Below are positions 7,914-15,426 of a stretch of DNA of 38,846 nucleotides, piece after piece. The stretch lies in contig SHWL01000027.1 in the NCBI GenBank assembly GCA_009693865.1, positions 1 to 38,846 on the forward strand, in the 5' to 3' direction. The notes beneath the pieces are model-generated. The model had not been told where the DNA came from. It saw only the letters and a program-made list of their open reading frames with translations, and did not search any database. The DNA comes from Acetobacteraceae bacterium (GTDB lineage: Bacteria; Pseudomonadota; Alphaproteobacteria; Acetobacterales; Acetobacteraceae). The first letter of the stretch is position 1; the number at the start of each line of letters is the position of its first letter. A program made the translations under genes and the position numbers.

Positions 7914-9251
7914 TCAACCAGCGGCGGCTCGCGCGATGTCCCCCGTGTCTGCCAGCCGCTCGGCAGTCCGGCACAATTCCATCAGGTGGCGCGCGCGGTC
8001 ATCCGGCAGAATTCCTTTGGACAGCTCGAGGAACTTCGCGTCGAGTCGCGCGTTGGTCATCGGATTGTCCACGCTTCCGACCGCATGAGTCACGAACCGC
8101 TCCAGAATCCGGCTATCTTTGAGTTTGATTGTCACCCTCGCCTGATCCTGGCGTAGCGATGGGTCCACCGTCGTCTCCACTCGATCGCGCAACCCGGTCA
8201 CGACGGGGTCGGTCACCTGAGCATTGGAGAATTGCGCCTCCCCGGCCCGGCCTGCCACGATCCCAATTGCGGCGGCGTAATAAACACTGAATTTTCCCTC
8301 CAGACCGTTTTTCGGCTTCCGGTTCGAGGTCAACTCCATCACGATCGGATGAATGACCAGGTCGATTCGCTCGATCATGTCTACCGTCAACTTGTTTTCG
8401 TTCTGCAATTGGATGCAGCCGTCGATGACGGGATGCACGACGAGCCCGCAGGCGAAGGGCTTGTAACTATTGCGGGAGATTTCGTAGCGGGTGCCAAGGT
8501 TCCCGGTGAGAGCGTCAAAATTTTGTACGGTGCTGATGACATTCGCCCACCCGCGTTTCGCCTCGATCCCATCCAGCGAACTGGTGTAACCCTTCTCCGC
8601 CAGCAACGCGGCCATAAGCCCGTTCTGAGCGGCGCGGCCAGGGTGAAAGCTTTTGGTCATTCCGCCGAACATTTCTCGAATTCCCACCGGCTGCGTCGCG
8701 GCGAGGCCGATCGCGTGGCTCATGCGCGTTTCATCCAGGCCGAGGATTTTCGCGGCGGCGACGGCGGCGCCAAACACACCCGCCGTGCCGGTGGCGTGCC
8801 AACCGATTTCCTGCATCCCGGGGGACACGACGCGCGCGATCCGGCACTCGGCCTCGATCCCCAGCACCAGGGCGTTGATGAGATCCTTGCCGCTGACCGG
8901 CCGATATTCCGCGAGAGCCAGCAACACCGGCACGACGGGCGCCGAGGGATGAACCGCCGTCGTCAGGTCGGTGTCATCGAAGTCGAACACATGCGAACTG
9001 ATTCCATTCAGCAGCGGCGCGTTCATGATATCCAGGCGCTCCGAGCGTCCGAAGACGGTGGCCTGGGGCGACCCGGCGAAGGGCGAGACCGCGGCCAGCG
9101 CGATCTCCACCGCCTCATGACGCGAGCCGCCAACCGCGACGCCCATCCAGTTCAGCAACGAGCGGGCGGCCTCGTCGCGGACAGCTGAGGGTAAATCCTC
9201 GAAGCGGGCGGCGGCAAGAAAGCGGGCAAAGGCCTGGGTCACGTCTTTCAC
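7914..9251 (-). CDS. MmgE/PrpD family protein (first of two)
   Basis: This is a cytosolic protein of 445 residues in the 2-methylcitrate dehydratase/MmgE family, which also includes cis-aconitate decarboxylase and iminodisuccinate epimerase. The typical blocks are present: NWMGVAVGG near the N-terminus, the active-site-area motif SSHVFDFDDTD at about 80-90, HATGTAGVFGAA near 150, and MFGGMTKSFHPGRAAQNG around 210. The DFDDT and SFHPG motifs are intact, so I expect a working enzyme. No prpB or prpC lies nearby, so propionate metabolism is unlikely, and family members of this kind often serve acid-degradation clusters of unknown chemistry. It is divergent from the S1/P1 nuclease and convergent with the MetX-like hydrolase, so it is probably transcribed alone. 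Confidence 0.87.
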   Translation of the reverse strand: MKDVTQAFARFLAAARFEDLPSAVRDEAARSLLNWMGVAVGGSRHEAVEIALAAVSPFAGSPQATVFGRSERLDIMNAPLLNGISSHVFDFDDTDLTTAVHPSAPVVPVLLALAEYRPVSGKDLINALVLGIEAECRIARVVSPGMQEIGWHATGTAGVFGAAVAAAKILGLDETRMSHAIGLAATQPVGIREMFGGMTKSFHPGRAAQNGLMAALLAEKGYTSSLDGIEAKRGWANVISTVQNFDALTGNLGTRYEISRNSYKPFACGLVVHPVIDGCIQLQNENKLTVDMIERIDLVIHPIVMELTSNRKPKNGLEGKFSVYYAAAIGIVAGRAGEAQFSNAQVTDPVVTGLRDRVETTVDPSLRQDQARVTIKLKDSRILERFVTHAVGSVDNPMTNARLDAKFLELSKGILPDDRARHLMELCRTAERLADTGDIARAAAG

Positions 9252-9394
9252 CTTGGATTACAGAGGTCTGGCGCGCGAGTGCGCGGTGGTTCATGGTTTT
9301 CCCATCCCGATTTGCGGCCAGTCATCGGTGTCCACGGTGCGCCTTCGCGCCAGAGGCATCAAGCGCGACGCCGGGTCAGGAGAGGACATCGTCA

Positions 9395-10288
9395 ATGCTC
9401 AGGTCTGCTGGCTGGTTGATCGCGATTGCTCTGGCGTTCAACATCGCGTGGGTCGCTCCCGCCAAGGCGTGGGGGGATGAGGGGCACGAAATTGTCGCGT
9501 TGATCGCGCGTTCTTATCTCGATCCCGTCGCGCGCAAGAAGGTTAATGCCCTTTTGGCGGCGGACACCGACCCGCTCACGGAACATAAAATCGCCGCCGC
9601 CGCGACCTGGGCCGACAGATACCGGGAGGCGAATGTCAACGGTTCCCGGCTGGCCACGCGGCAATGGCATTTTGTCGACATTGAGTTGAACGCGCCCGAC
9701 CTCGATCGAGCCTGCTTCGGTCATCCTGCGACGCCACCTGGCACTCCTGTGTCTCAGGGTCCCGCGCGGGATTGTGTCGTCAACAAGATCCAGGCCTTTA
9801 CGGCGGAGCTGGCGAACCCGGTGACAGCCCAGGAAGAGCAGATCGTCGCACTGAAATTCCTGCTGCATCTTGTTGGCGATCTGCATCAACCGCTGCACGT
9901 GTCGGACGATCACGACCGAGGCGGCAACGACAAGCGCGTGTCGGCCGACGGATTTTATGCGGGAACATTGCATCACTACTGGGACACCGAGTTCGTCCAG
10001 CAACTCGGAACAAGTCCGAACCGTGCCGCCGCCGCTCTGGTTCGCCGGATTTCGGAGCGGGATCAGCAAGCCTGGGCACAGGGCGGGCCGGTCGAGTGGG
10101 CGATGGATACGTTCAAGATCGGCAGAGATCATGCATATGGCCAGCTTCCCCGGCCCAATGAGAAAGGGAGCTACCGGCTGACGGACGCCTATGTCGCGAT
10201 GGCGACGCAGGACGTCGCGACGCAATTGAGCAAGGCGGGCGTGCGTCTGGCTGTGACGTTGAATAAGGCGCTTGGTCAGAGGCGGTAG
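9395..10288 (+). CDS. Secreted S1/P1-type zinc nuclease
   Basis: This is an extracytoplasmic nuclease of 297 residues that should cleave single-stranded nucleic acid, using three zinc ions. The signal peptide MLRSAGWLIAIALAFNIAW ends AKA and leaves Trp26 (WGDEGH) as the mature first residue, which in this family coordinates zinc through its free amino group. The other ligands are all visible: His31, Asp74, His92, then His158, Asp162 and His168 (HLVGDLHQPLH), and His193 and Asp197 (HHYWDTE). The spacings in the second half match those of P1 nuclease. I chose ATG 9395, not the upstream ATG at 9293, because of the signal peptide and an AGGAGAGG ribosome site. A nutritional role in phosphate or nucleoside scavenging is the usual proposal. 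Confidence 0.93.
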   Translation: MLRSAGWLIAIALAFNIAWVAPAKAWGDEGHEIVALIARSYLDPVARKKVNALLAADTDPLTEHKIAAAATWADRYREANVNGSRLATRQWHFVDIELNAPDLDRACFGHPATPPGTPVSQGPARDCVVNKIQAFTAELANPVTAQEEQIVALKFLLHLVGDLHQPLHVSDDHDRGGNDKRVSADGFYAGTLHHYWDTEFVQQLGTSPNRAAAALVRRISERDQQAWAQGGPVEWAMDTFKIGRDHAYGQLPRPNEKGSYRLTDAYVAMATQDVATQLSKAGVRLAVTLNKALGQRR

Positions 10289-10306
10289 GCGCGGCCCGTC
10301 CTCGCT

Positions 10307-11644
10307 TTATCCGGCCACGAAACGTTCCAGCCAATGGATCGTGTAATCGCCCGCCTGAAACTCCGGATCGTCTACGATTCGCTGATGTAACGGAATCGTG
10401 GTCTTGATCCCAACGATCGCGAATTCGTCCAGCGCGCGCCGCAGACGGTTAATTGCCTCAAACCGGTTGGGCGCATGAACGATCAACTTCGCCACCATGC
10501 TGTCGTAATATGGCGGGACGAAACACCCAGCGTACAAAGCTGAATCGATTCGCACGCCCAGTCCTCCCGGAGCGTGGAAGGCGGTGACGCGTCCGGGCGT
10601 TGGCATGAACGTCTCGGGATCCTCGGCCGTCACGCGACATTCAATCGCGTGACCGGAGAATGCGATCTCCGACTGATCGTAACCGAGCGCCGCGCCCGCC
10701 GCGACACGAATTTGTTCGCGAACCAGATCGACGCCGCAGATCATTTCGGTCACCGGGTGTTCCACCTGCAAACGCGTGTTCATTTCGATGAACGCGAACT
10801 GACCATCCTGATACAGGAACTCCAATGTCCCGACATTCCGGTATCCGAGCTGTTTCAATCCGTCCGTCGCGGTTTTACCCAAAGCCTCCCTCTGGGTGGC
10901 GGAAATCGCGGGCGAGCCGGCTTCTTCCAGCAGCTTCTGATGCCGCCGTTGCAGGCTGCAATCGCGTTCCCCGAAATGCACCACGGACCCGAACGAATCC
11001 GCCAGGATCTGCATTTCGATGTGGCGTGGATGGTCCAGATATTTCTCGATGTAGACAGAATCGTTGCCGAACGCCGACAGCGCCTCCGCCCGGGCGGTCC
11101 GGAACGCGTCCTCCAGGCCGTCCGCGTTCCCGGCGACTTTCATGCCACGCCCGCCACCGCCGGCGGAGGCTTTGACCAGCACCGGGTAACCGATCCGCTT
11201 CGCCACCGCGCGGGCGGTTTCCACGTCCGGCACGGCGCCGTCCGAACCCGGAACGAGTGGAACGCCAAGCGACGCCATCGCGGCCTTCGCGGCGATCTTG
11301 TCCCCCATCATCCTGATGTGGGCGGGCGAGGGACCGATAAACGTGACGCCGTGCGCCTCGACCATTTCAGCGAAGCCCGCGTTTTCCGACAGGAAACCAT
11401 AACCGGGATGGATCGCGTCGGCGCCCGTGATCGAGGCGGCCGAAAGAATCGCGGCGACGTTCAGGTACGAGTCGCGCGCCGCCGGTGGGCCGATGCAGAC
11501 GCTTTCATCGGCCAGGCGCACATGCATCGCCTCGGCGTCGGCGGTCGAATGTACCGCGACTGTCGGGATTCCCAGTTCACGGCACGCGCGTTGAATGCGA
11601 AGCGCGATTTCGCCGCGGTTGGCGATCAGGATTTTTTGAAACAA
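10307..11644 (-). CDS. accC: Biotin carboxylase subunit (AccC)
   Basis: This cytosolic ATP-dependent enzyme carboxylates the biotin of the carrier protein AccB. At 445 residues it has the normal length for stand-alone AccC. The order is N-terminal lobe (KILIANRGEIALRI), ATP-grasp domain with the glycine loop KASAGGGGRGMK at about 160-171, FGERDCSLQRRHQK, the catalytic FIEMNTRLQVEHPVTE near 285-300, and the C-terminal lobe. All key motifs are intact. The start lies 9 bp after the accB stop, so the two are one operon. No carboxyltransferase genes (accA, accD) are in the window. AccBC may serve acetyl-CoA carboxylase encoded elsewhere, or this may be a second copy dedicated to another carboxylation. 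Confidence 0.93.
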   Translation of the reverse strand: MFQKILIANRGEIALRIQRACRELGIPTVAVHSTADAEAMHVRLADESVCIGPPAARDSYLNVAAILSAASITGADAIHPGYGFLSENAGFAEMVEAHGVTFIGPSPAHIRMMGDKIAAKAAMASLGVPLVPGSDGAVPDVETARAVAKRIGYPVLVKASAGGGGRGMKVAGNADGLEDAFRTARAEALSAFGNDSVYIEKYLDHPRHIEMQILADSFGSVVHFGERDCSLQRRHQKLLEEAGSPAISATQREALGKTATDGLKQLGYRNVGTLEFLYQDGQFAFIEMNTRLQVEHPVTEMICGVDLVREQIRVAAGAALGYDQSEIAFSGHAIECRVTAEDPETFMPTPGRVTAFHAPGGLGVRIDSALYAGCFVPPYYDSMVAKLIVHAPNRFEAINRLRRALDEFAIVGIKTTIPLHQRIVDDPEFQAGDYTIHWLERFVAG

Positions 11645-11653
11645 GATCGCGCC

Positions 11654-12100
11654 TTATTCAACGATCATCAGAAGTTCACCGTATTCGACCGGCGAACTGT
11701 TCTGAGCGACGATTTTGGTCACGGTCCCGGCCTTTGGCGCCTTGATCTGGTTGAACGTTTTCATCGCTTCGATCAGCAACAGGATTTGTCCGGCCGCGAC
11801 TTGCTGTCCGACCGAGACGAAATTGGCGGCACCTGGTTCGGGTGCCAGGAACGCCACGCCGACCATCGGGCTTGTGACCGCGCCAGGCCCGGGACCCGCA
11901 TCCGGCATGGGCGCGGAACGGGGCGCGGTTTCGATGGTGGTTGTCACGGGCGTGTGAGCCGCGGCACTGACCGCGATGGTGCCCCGGACAACCCGTATGC
12001 GGATGTCCTTATCGGATAATTCTACCTCGGTCAGGCCAGTCTCGGCCATGACGGCCGCGAGTTGACGGATCTGTTCGGGGTCGGTCGGAATTCTTGTCAC
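11654..12100 (-). CDS. accB: Biotin carboxyl carrier protein (AccB-like)
   Basis: This is the carrier protein that shuttles carboxybiotin from AccC to a carboxyltransferase. It has 148 residues: an N-terminal helical region, a Pro/Ala/Thr-rich linker at about 48-75 and a biotinyl domain at about 76-148. The biotin lysine is Lys114 in EAMKTFNQIKAPKAG. The classical AccB motif is EAMK followed by MMN or TMN; the TFNQ version here is the kind I associate with secondary AccB paralogs, though that is recollection rather than proof. The linker is rather short. It lies directly upstream of accC with 9 bp between, and no other acc genes are close. Confidence 0.88.
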   Translation of the reverse strand: MTRIPTDPEQIRQLAAVMAETGLTEVELSDKDIRIRVVRGTIAVSAAAHTPVTTTIETAPRSAPMPDAGPGPGAVTSPMVGVAFLAPEPGAANFVSVGQQVAAGQILLLIEAMKTFNQIKAPKAGTVTKIVAQNSSPVEYGELLMIVE

Positions 12101-12324
12101 GCATCATGCTCCAAAAGGTCTGTCATCGCTCGCCGGGCCGTGGCCAAGGCGCGATGAGTGTCCGCCGACTCGGGATTCGGCGACTGGCATGGGCGGCGCG
12201 TAGCACGGATGGCAATCGGGGTCCAATCGAAGCGCTTAACTGATGAACCCCTGACAGCCGAAACCGTTTGCGGCATGTTGGGTCAACGCGCCGGGCAGTC
12301 CGGCGTCCGGTCGGGAGACGAGGC

Positions 12325-13212
12325 ATGAAAATCGGGTTCATCGGCGTTGGGAACATGGGCGGACCCATGTGCCGGAACATCATCCGCAACACGAACCATG
12401 AGGTGGTCGTGTTCGACCTCAATCCGGCCGCGCTGAAGGAATGCACCGATCTCGGGGCCTCCTCCGCCCTGTCGGTCGCCGAGCTGGCGAAAGGCTGCGA
12501 TGTGGTGATTACCTCGCTTCCCACCCCACGCATTGTCGAAGATGTGACGCTTGGCACGGGTGGCGTGGCGGAAAACGCGAGACCAGGGGCGGTCTTCATA
12601 GATCTGTCGACGAATTCGCCGGCGACCGCGAAACGGGTGAACGAGGGGATGAAAGCCAAGGGCATCCCGATGCTTGAGGCGCCGGTGTCCGGAGGCACGT
12701 CGCGGGCCAAAGACGGCACGATCGTCATCATGGTGGGCGGTGACTCGCAGACGTTCGAGCAACAATTGCCACTGCTGAAGTCGTTCAGCGGCGAAGTCGT
12801 TCATGTCGGCGATATCGGCATGGGCTCGACGGCGAAACTGATCAACAACATGCTGGCATTCTGCAACGCGGCGGCGGCGGCCGAGGCGCTCATGATGGGG
12901 AAGCGCGCCGGAATCGATTTGCATAAGCTCGACTCGGTCATTCGTAACGCGAGCGGCATGTCGTCCGGTTACGCGAATATGGCGACAAAAGCGTTCAAAG
13001 GTGAATTTCAACCGACCTTCGCGCTCGATCTCGCGCATAAGGACCTCCGGCTCGCCCTTGAGTTGGCCGACGACCTCGGCGTGCCGGGCCTGATCGCGCC
13101 TCAGGTCATGAGCCTGATGCGGATGGCGCGAGGGATGGGGCTGGGAGGGCAGGATTCCAGCTCGGTCATCAAGGTTTATGAGGCGGCCCTGAAAGAAGAA
13201 GTGCGGGCCTGA
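12325..13212 (+). CDS. Beta-hydroxyacid dehydrogenase (3-hydroxyisobutyrate dehydrogenase family)
   Basis: This NAD(P)-dependent oxidoreductase of 295 residues oxidises a 3-hydroxy acid or reduces the matching semialdehyde. The Rossmann motif GVGNMGGPM lies at about 7-15, and the NAD-discriminating acidic residue is Asp31 (VFDLN). The substrate-binding motif reads APVSGGTSRAKDGT (119-132), and the catalytic lysine is Lys171 in GSTAKLINNM. Everything is intact. Asp at the end of the second strand favours NAD over NADP. 3-Hydroxyisobutyrate, tartronate semialdehyde and related acids are all possible. I chose ATG 12325 for its position before the Rossmann strand and the GGGAGACGAGG ribosome site. 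It is divergent from accB and convergent with the TRAP binding protein. Confidence 0.9.
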   Translation: MKIGFIGVGNMGGPMCRNIIRNTNHEVVVFDLNPAALKECTDLGASSALSVAELAKGCDVVITSLPTPRIVEDVTLGTGGVAENARPGAVFIDLSTNSPATAKRVNEGMKAKGIPMLEAPVSGGTSRAKDGTIVIMVGGDSQTFEQQLPLLKSFSGEVVHVGDIGMGSTAKLINNMLAFCNAAAAAEALMMGKRAGIDLHKLDSVIRNASGMSSGYANMATKAFKGEFQPTFALDLAHKDLRLALELADDLGVPGLIAPQVMSLMRMARGMGLGGQDSSSVIKVYEAALKEEVRA

Positions 13213-13222
13213 GGTCTTGCCA

Positions 13223-13250
13223 GTATGGGCCGGAGCGATCCGGTCCATAC
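13223..13250. terminator. Hairpin between convergent genes, possible bidirectional terminator
   Basis: Arms of 11 bp (13223-13233 and 13240-13250) pair with one mismatch around a 6-base loop. The hairpin lies 10 bp after the dehydrogenase stop and just before the stop of the convergent TRAP binding-protein gene. Neither side has a long T run, so termination is plausible but unproven. Confidence 0.45.
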
Positions 13251-13254
13251 CGCT

Positions 13255-14280
13255 TCATATCGTGATCCCGGTCGTCTTTTGCATGACATTCCAGGTCTGT
13301 TCGCCGAATTTGGCTTTGATGCGCGCGTAATAACCCTGACTGCGAAGCAAATCGCGAAAGCTCGCCTGATCGACGTCGGTGAATGTCATGCCACCCTTGG
13401 TCAGCGACTCTCGTAGCGAGGTTTCCATTTTCAGGCTGTCCGCGCGTTGGCGCGGCGCGAAACCATTAAGCGTATTTGCGACGATGCGCTGCAAACGCTC
13501 GGGGAGTTGCTTCCACGCGGTTGGGTTGGCACACAGCCACAACCCATCCCAGACGTGGTTGGTCATCGCGCAATGCGTCTGCACCTCGCTCAGGCGCGCG
13601 TATTCGACCACGGGCAGCATCCCTTCCTGCCCATCGATCTGATGATGTTCCAGGGCCTTCCGCAGATAGGACAGCGTGATGACGACGGGCACGGTGTTCA
13701 GCGACCGGAACATGTCCATCTGATCGGCGTCGACCTGTGTCCGGATTTTCAGGCCGGAAAGATCGGCGGCGGTCCGGATGGGCCGGCTGGAGGTCGTGAT
13801 CTGACGGAACCCAAAATCCCAGATTTTCTCAAGCACCTCCAGCCCCTGCTGGGTCGCGATCTGCCCGCGTATCAACTGGCCAAGCTCACCGTCCATGGCC
13901 GGCCAAAGGCGGGAATGGTCGCCAAACAGGAAACCGATCGATGGGATCGAACACGCGGCCAATGTCGGCGCCAACTGCGTGCACGTCGTCACCGTCATTT
14001 CTATTCCGCCATTGCGCACCTGGGCGAGCAAGCCGCTCTGTATCCCGGCCTTGCCTTCCGGAACCACCACGAGCTCCATCCTGCCATCGGAACGTTTCGA
14101 GATGGATTCCGCGGCTTCCACAAGGTAACGGTGCAGCGGCGTATCGACGGGCGCGACATGCCCAATACGCCAGGTAATCCCCGACGCGCGCGCATAACGG
14201 GAGATCATCGGCGCGGTCAGGGCGACACCCGCGGCCTGCCATGCCAGCCGCCGTGACAGAGGTTTCCTTGGATCGGTCAT
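13255..14280 (-). CDS. TRAP transporter substrate-binding protein (DctP type)
   Basis: This is a periplasmic receptor for organic acids, 341 residues. The N-terminus SRRLAWQAAGVALTAPMIS looks like a Tat or Sec signal with a twin arginine. The mature protein starts near SGITWRIGHVAP, the usual first strand of DctP proteins. Family hallmarks include PLHRYLVEAAESI, the GIQSGLLAQV helix and the PSIGFLFGDH segment. The ligand-binding arginine is probably in LSGLKIRTQVD. It lies 36 bp downstream of the enolase-superfamily gene on the same strand, so it should import that enzyme's substrate. The membrane subunits DctQ and DctM are missing from the window, so they must be supplied from elsewhere. Confidence 0.88.
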   Translation of the reverse strand: MTDPRKPLSRRLAWQAAGVALTAPMISRYARASGITWRIGHVAPVDTPLHRYLVEAAESISKRSDGRMELVVVPEGKAGIQSGLLAQVRNGGIEMTVTTCTQLAPTLAACSIPSIGFLFGDHSRLWPAMDGELGQLIRGQIATQQGLEVLEKIWDFGFRQITTSSRPIRTAADLSGLKIRTQVDADQMDMFRSLNTVPVVITLSYLRKALEHHQIDGQEGMLPVVEYARLSEVQTHCAMTNHVWDGLWLCANPTAWKQLPERLQRIVANTLNGFAPRQRADSLKMETSLRESLTKGGMTFTDVDQASFRDLLRSQGYYARIKAKFGEQTWNVMQKTTGITI

Positions 14281-14316
14281 GCCGCGCGTTCCTCCCTCGT
14301 TGTGGTTGTTCGTGGT

Positions 14317-15417
14317 TCAGCGCCTCCGTTTATTCAATTCCGCCTCGTTGACCCGTAGCCCAAGACCGGGTCCCTCCGGAAGGTGAAACAAACCGCCGGC
14401 CGGGACTGGCGGATTCTCGAACACCGCGTGAGTCCGCGTGGACGGATCGTTCCACTCGGCGGGTTTGGTCCCCTGTAGCAGGGACGCGACGATATGCAGG
14501 TTGGCGGTGTGGCCGATCATTGGCTGCGTCTGGTGTGGCACGATTTCCACGCCGTGCGCGTGCGCCAGTGCCGCGCAGCGCAACAGGCCAGTCACGCCGC
14601 CCATCTTGACGATATCCGGTTGCACCATGCGCACGCCCGCGCTGATCAGATCGTTCAATGCCGGCAGTGTGTAGGTTTGTTCGCCCGCCGATACGGTGAT
14701 GTCCAGCGCCCGCGCTACCTCGCCCATGGCCCGGACGTGGTAATGTTGCACCGGTTCTTCGAACCACCAGTACCCCAACCCTTCGAGGGCCCGGCCGACG
14801 CGGATCGCGCCGCCAACCGTGTATCCATTGTTCGCGTCGAAGGCGAGCGGAAACCGGTCGCCCACGAGTTGCCGTACCGCCAGCGCTTTCGCGATGTCCC
14901 CAGGAATATCCGAGTCGAGTGCCGTTCGATCGTTGTCGAAACGGATCTTGATCGCGGCCGGCTGATCCGCCATGCGAGCTTCGACGATCCGGAGCACATC
15001 ATCCAACGAGCGATCGCCGTTACCACCGATCGACGCGTAAAATGGGAGCTCGGTGTTCCAGGCGCCGCCAATCAGTTTATGAATTGGCAGGCCGGTGTAT
15101 TTTCCCTTCAGATCCCACATCGCGATATCCAACGCGGCGAGCGCGCCGGTCAGCGCGCCTTCGGGGCCAAGCTTGACCAGTGTATGCATCGCGCGATCCA
15201 GCAGGACCGCGTGATCCAGCGGGTCCTGGCCGATCAATATGGGCGCGAGATGATTTTGTATGATGCCAAGCGAGGCGAGGCCACCTTGCATCGGCGATGC
15301 CTCACCGTATCCGCTCAATCCGTCATCGGTGCGAATGATGACAAACGCGCTGCGTTGCGCGGAGGTATCGTTCGGCGACCATGCAACCTGAAACGCGTCA
15401 ATTCCGATGATCCTCAT
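14317..15417 (-). CDS. Mandelate racemase/muconate lactonizing enzyme family protein (first of two)
   Basis: This is a cytosolic Mg-dependent enzyme of the enolase superfamily, 366 residues. It has an N-terminal capping domain (to about 125), then a barrel. The metal ligands are Asp194 (AFDANNG), Glu220 (WFEEP) and Glu246 (SAGEQ). The base motif is K-x-R, Lys157 to Arg159, where mandelate racemase has K-x-K. The second base is an Asp268-His295 pair, spaced 27 residues apart as in mandelate racemase (Asp270, His297). This points to the MR subgroup, where acid-sugar dehydratases and racemases sit. The neighbouring N-acyl-D-amino-acid deacylase suggests an N-acylamino-acid racemase instead, but that group uses lysines on both faces, and the Asp-His pair argues against it. 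It starts 9 bp after the deacylase stop. Confidence 0.88.
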   Translation of the reverse strand: MRIIGIDAFQVAWSPNDTSAQRSAFVIIRTDDGLSGYGEASPMQGGLASLGIIQNHLAPILIGQDPLDHAVLLDRAMHTLVKLGPEGALTGALAALDIAMWDLKGKYTGLPIHKLIGGAWNTELPFYASIGGNGDRSLDDVLRIVEARMADQPAAIKIRFDNDRTALDSDIPGDIAKALAVRQLVGDRFPLAFDANNGYTVGGAIRVGRALEGLGYWWFEEPVQHYHVRAMGEVARALDITVSAGEQTYTLPALNDLISAGVRMVQPDIVKMGGVTGLLRCAALAHAHGVEIVPHQTQPMIGHTANLHIVASLLQGTKPAEWNDPSTRTHAVFENPPVPAGGLFHLPEGPGLGLRVNEAELNKRRR

Positions 15418-15426
15418 GCGCTTTCC

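Noticed and set aside
10574..12019. A 481-codon open frame on the plus strand
   Set aside because: It is antisense to accC and accB across both genes and lacks any protein-like pattern.
14317..15417. N-acylamino-acid racemase, from proximity to a D-aminoacylase
   Set aside because: The Asp268-His295 pair and K-x-R motif fit the mandelate racemase subgroup, not the dual-lysine N-acyl racemases.
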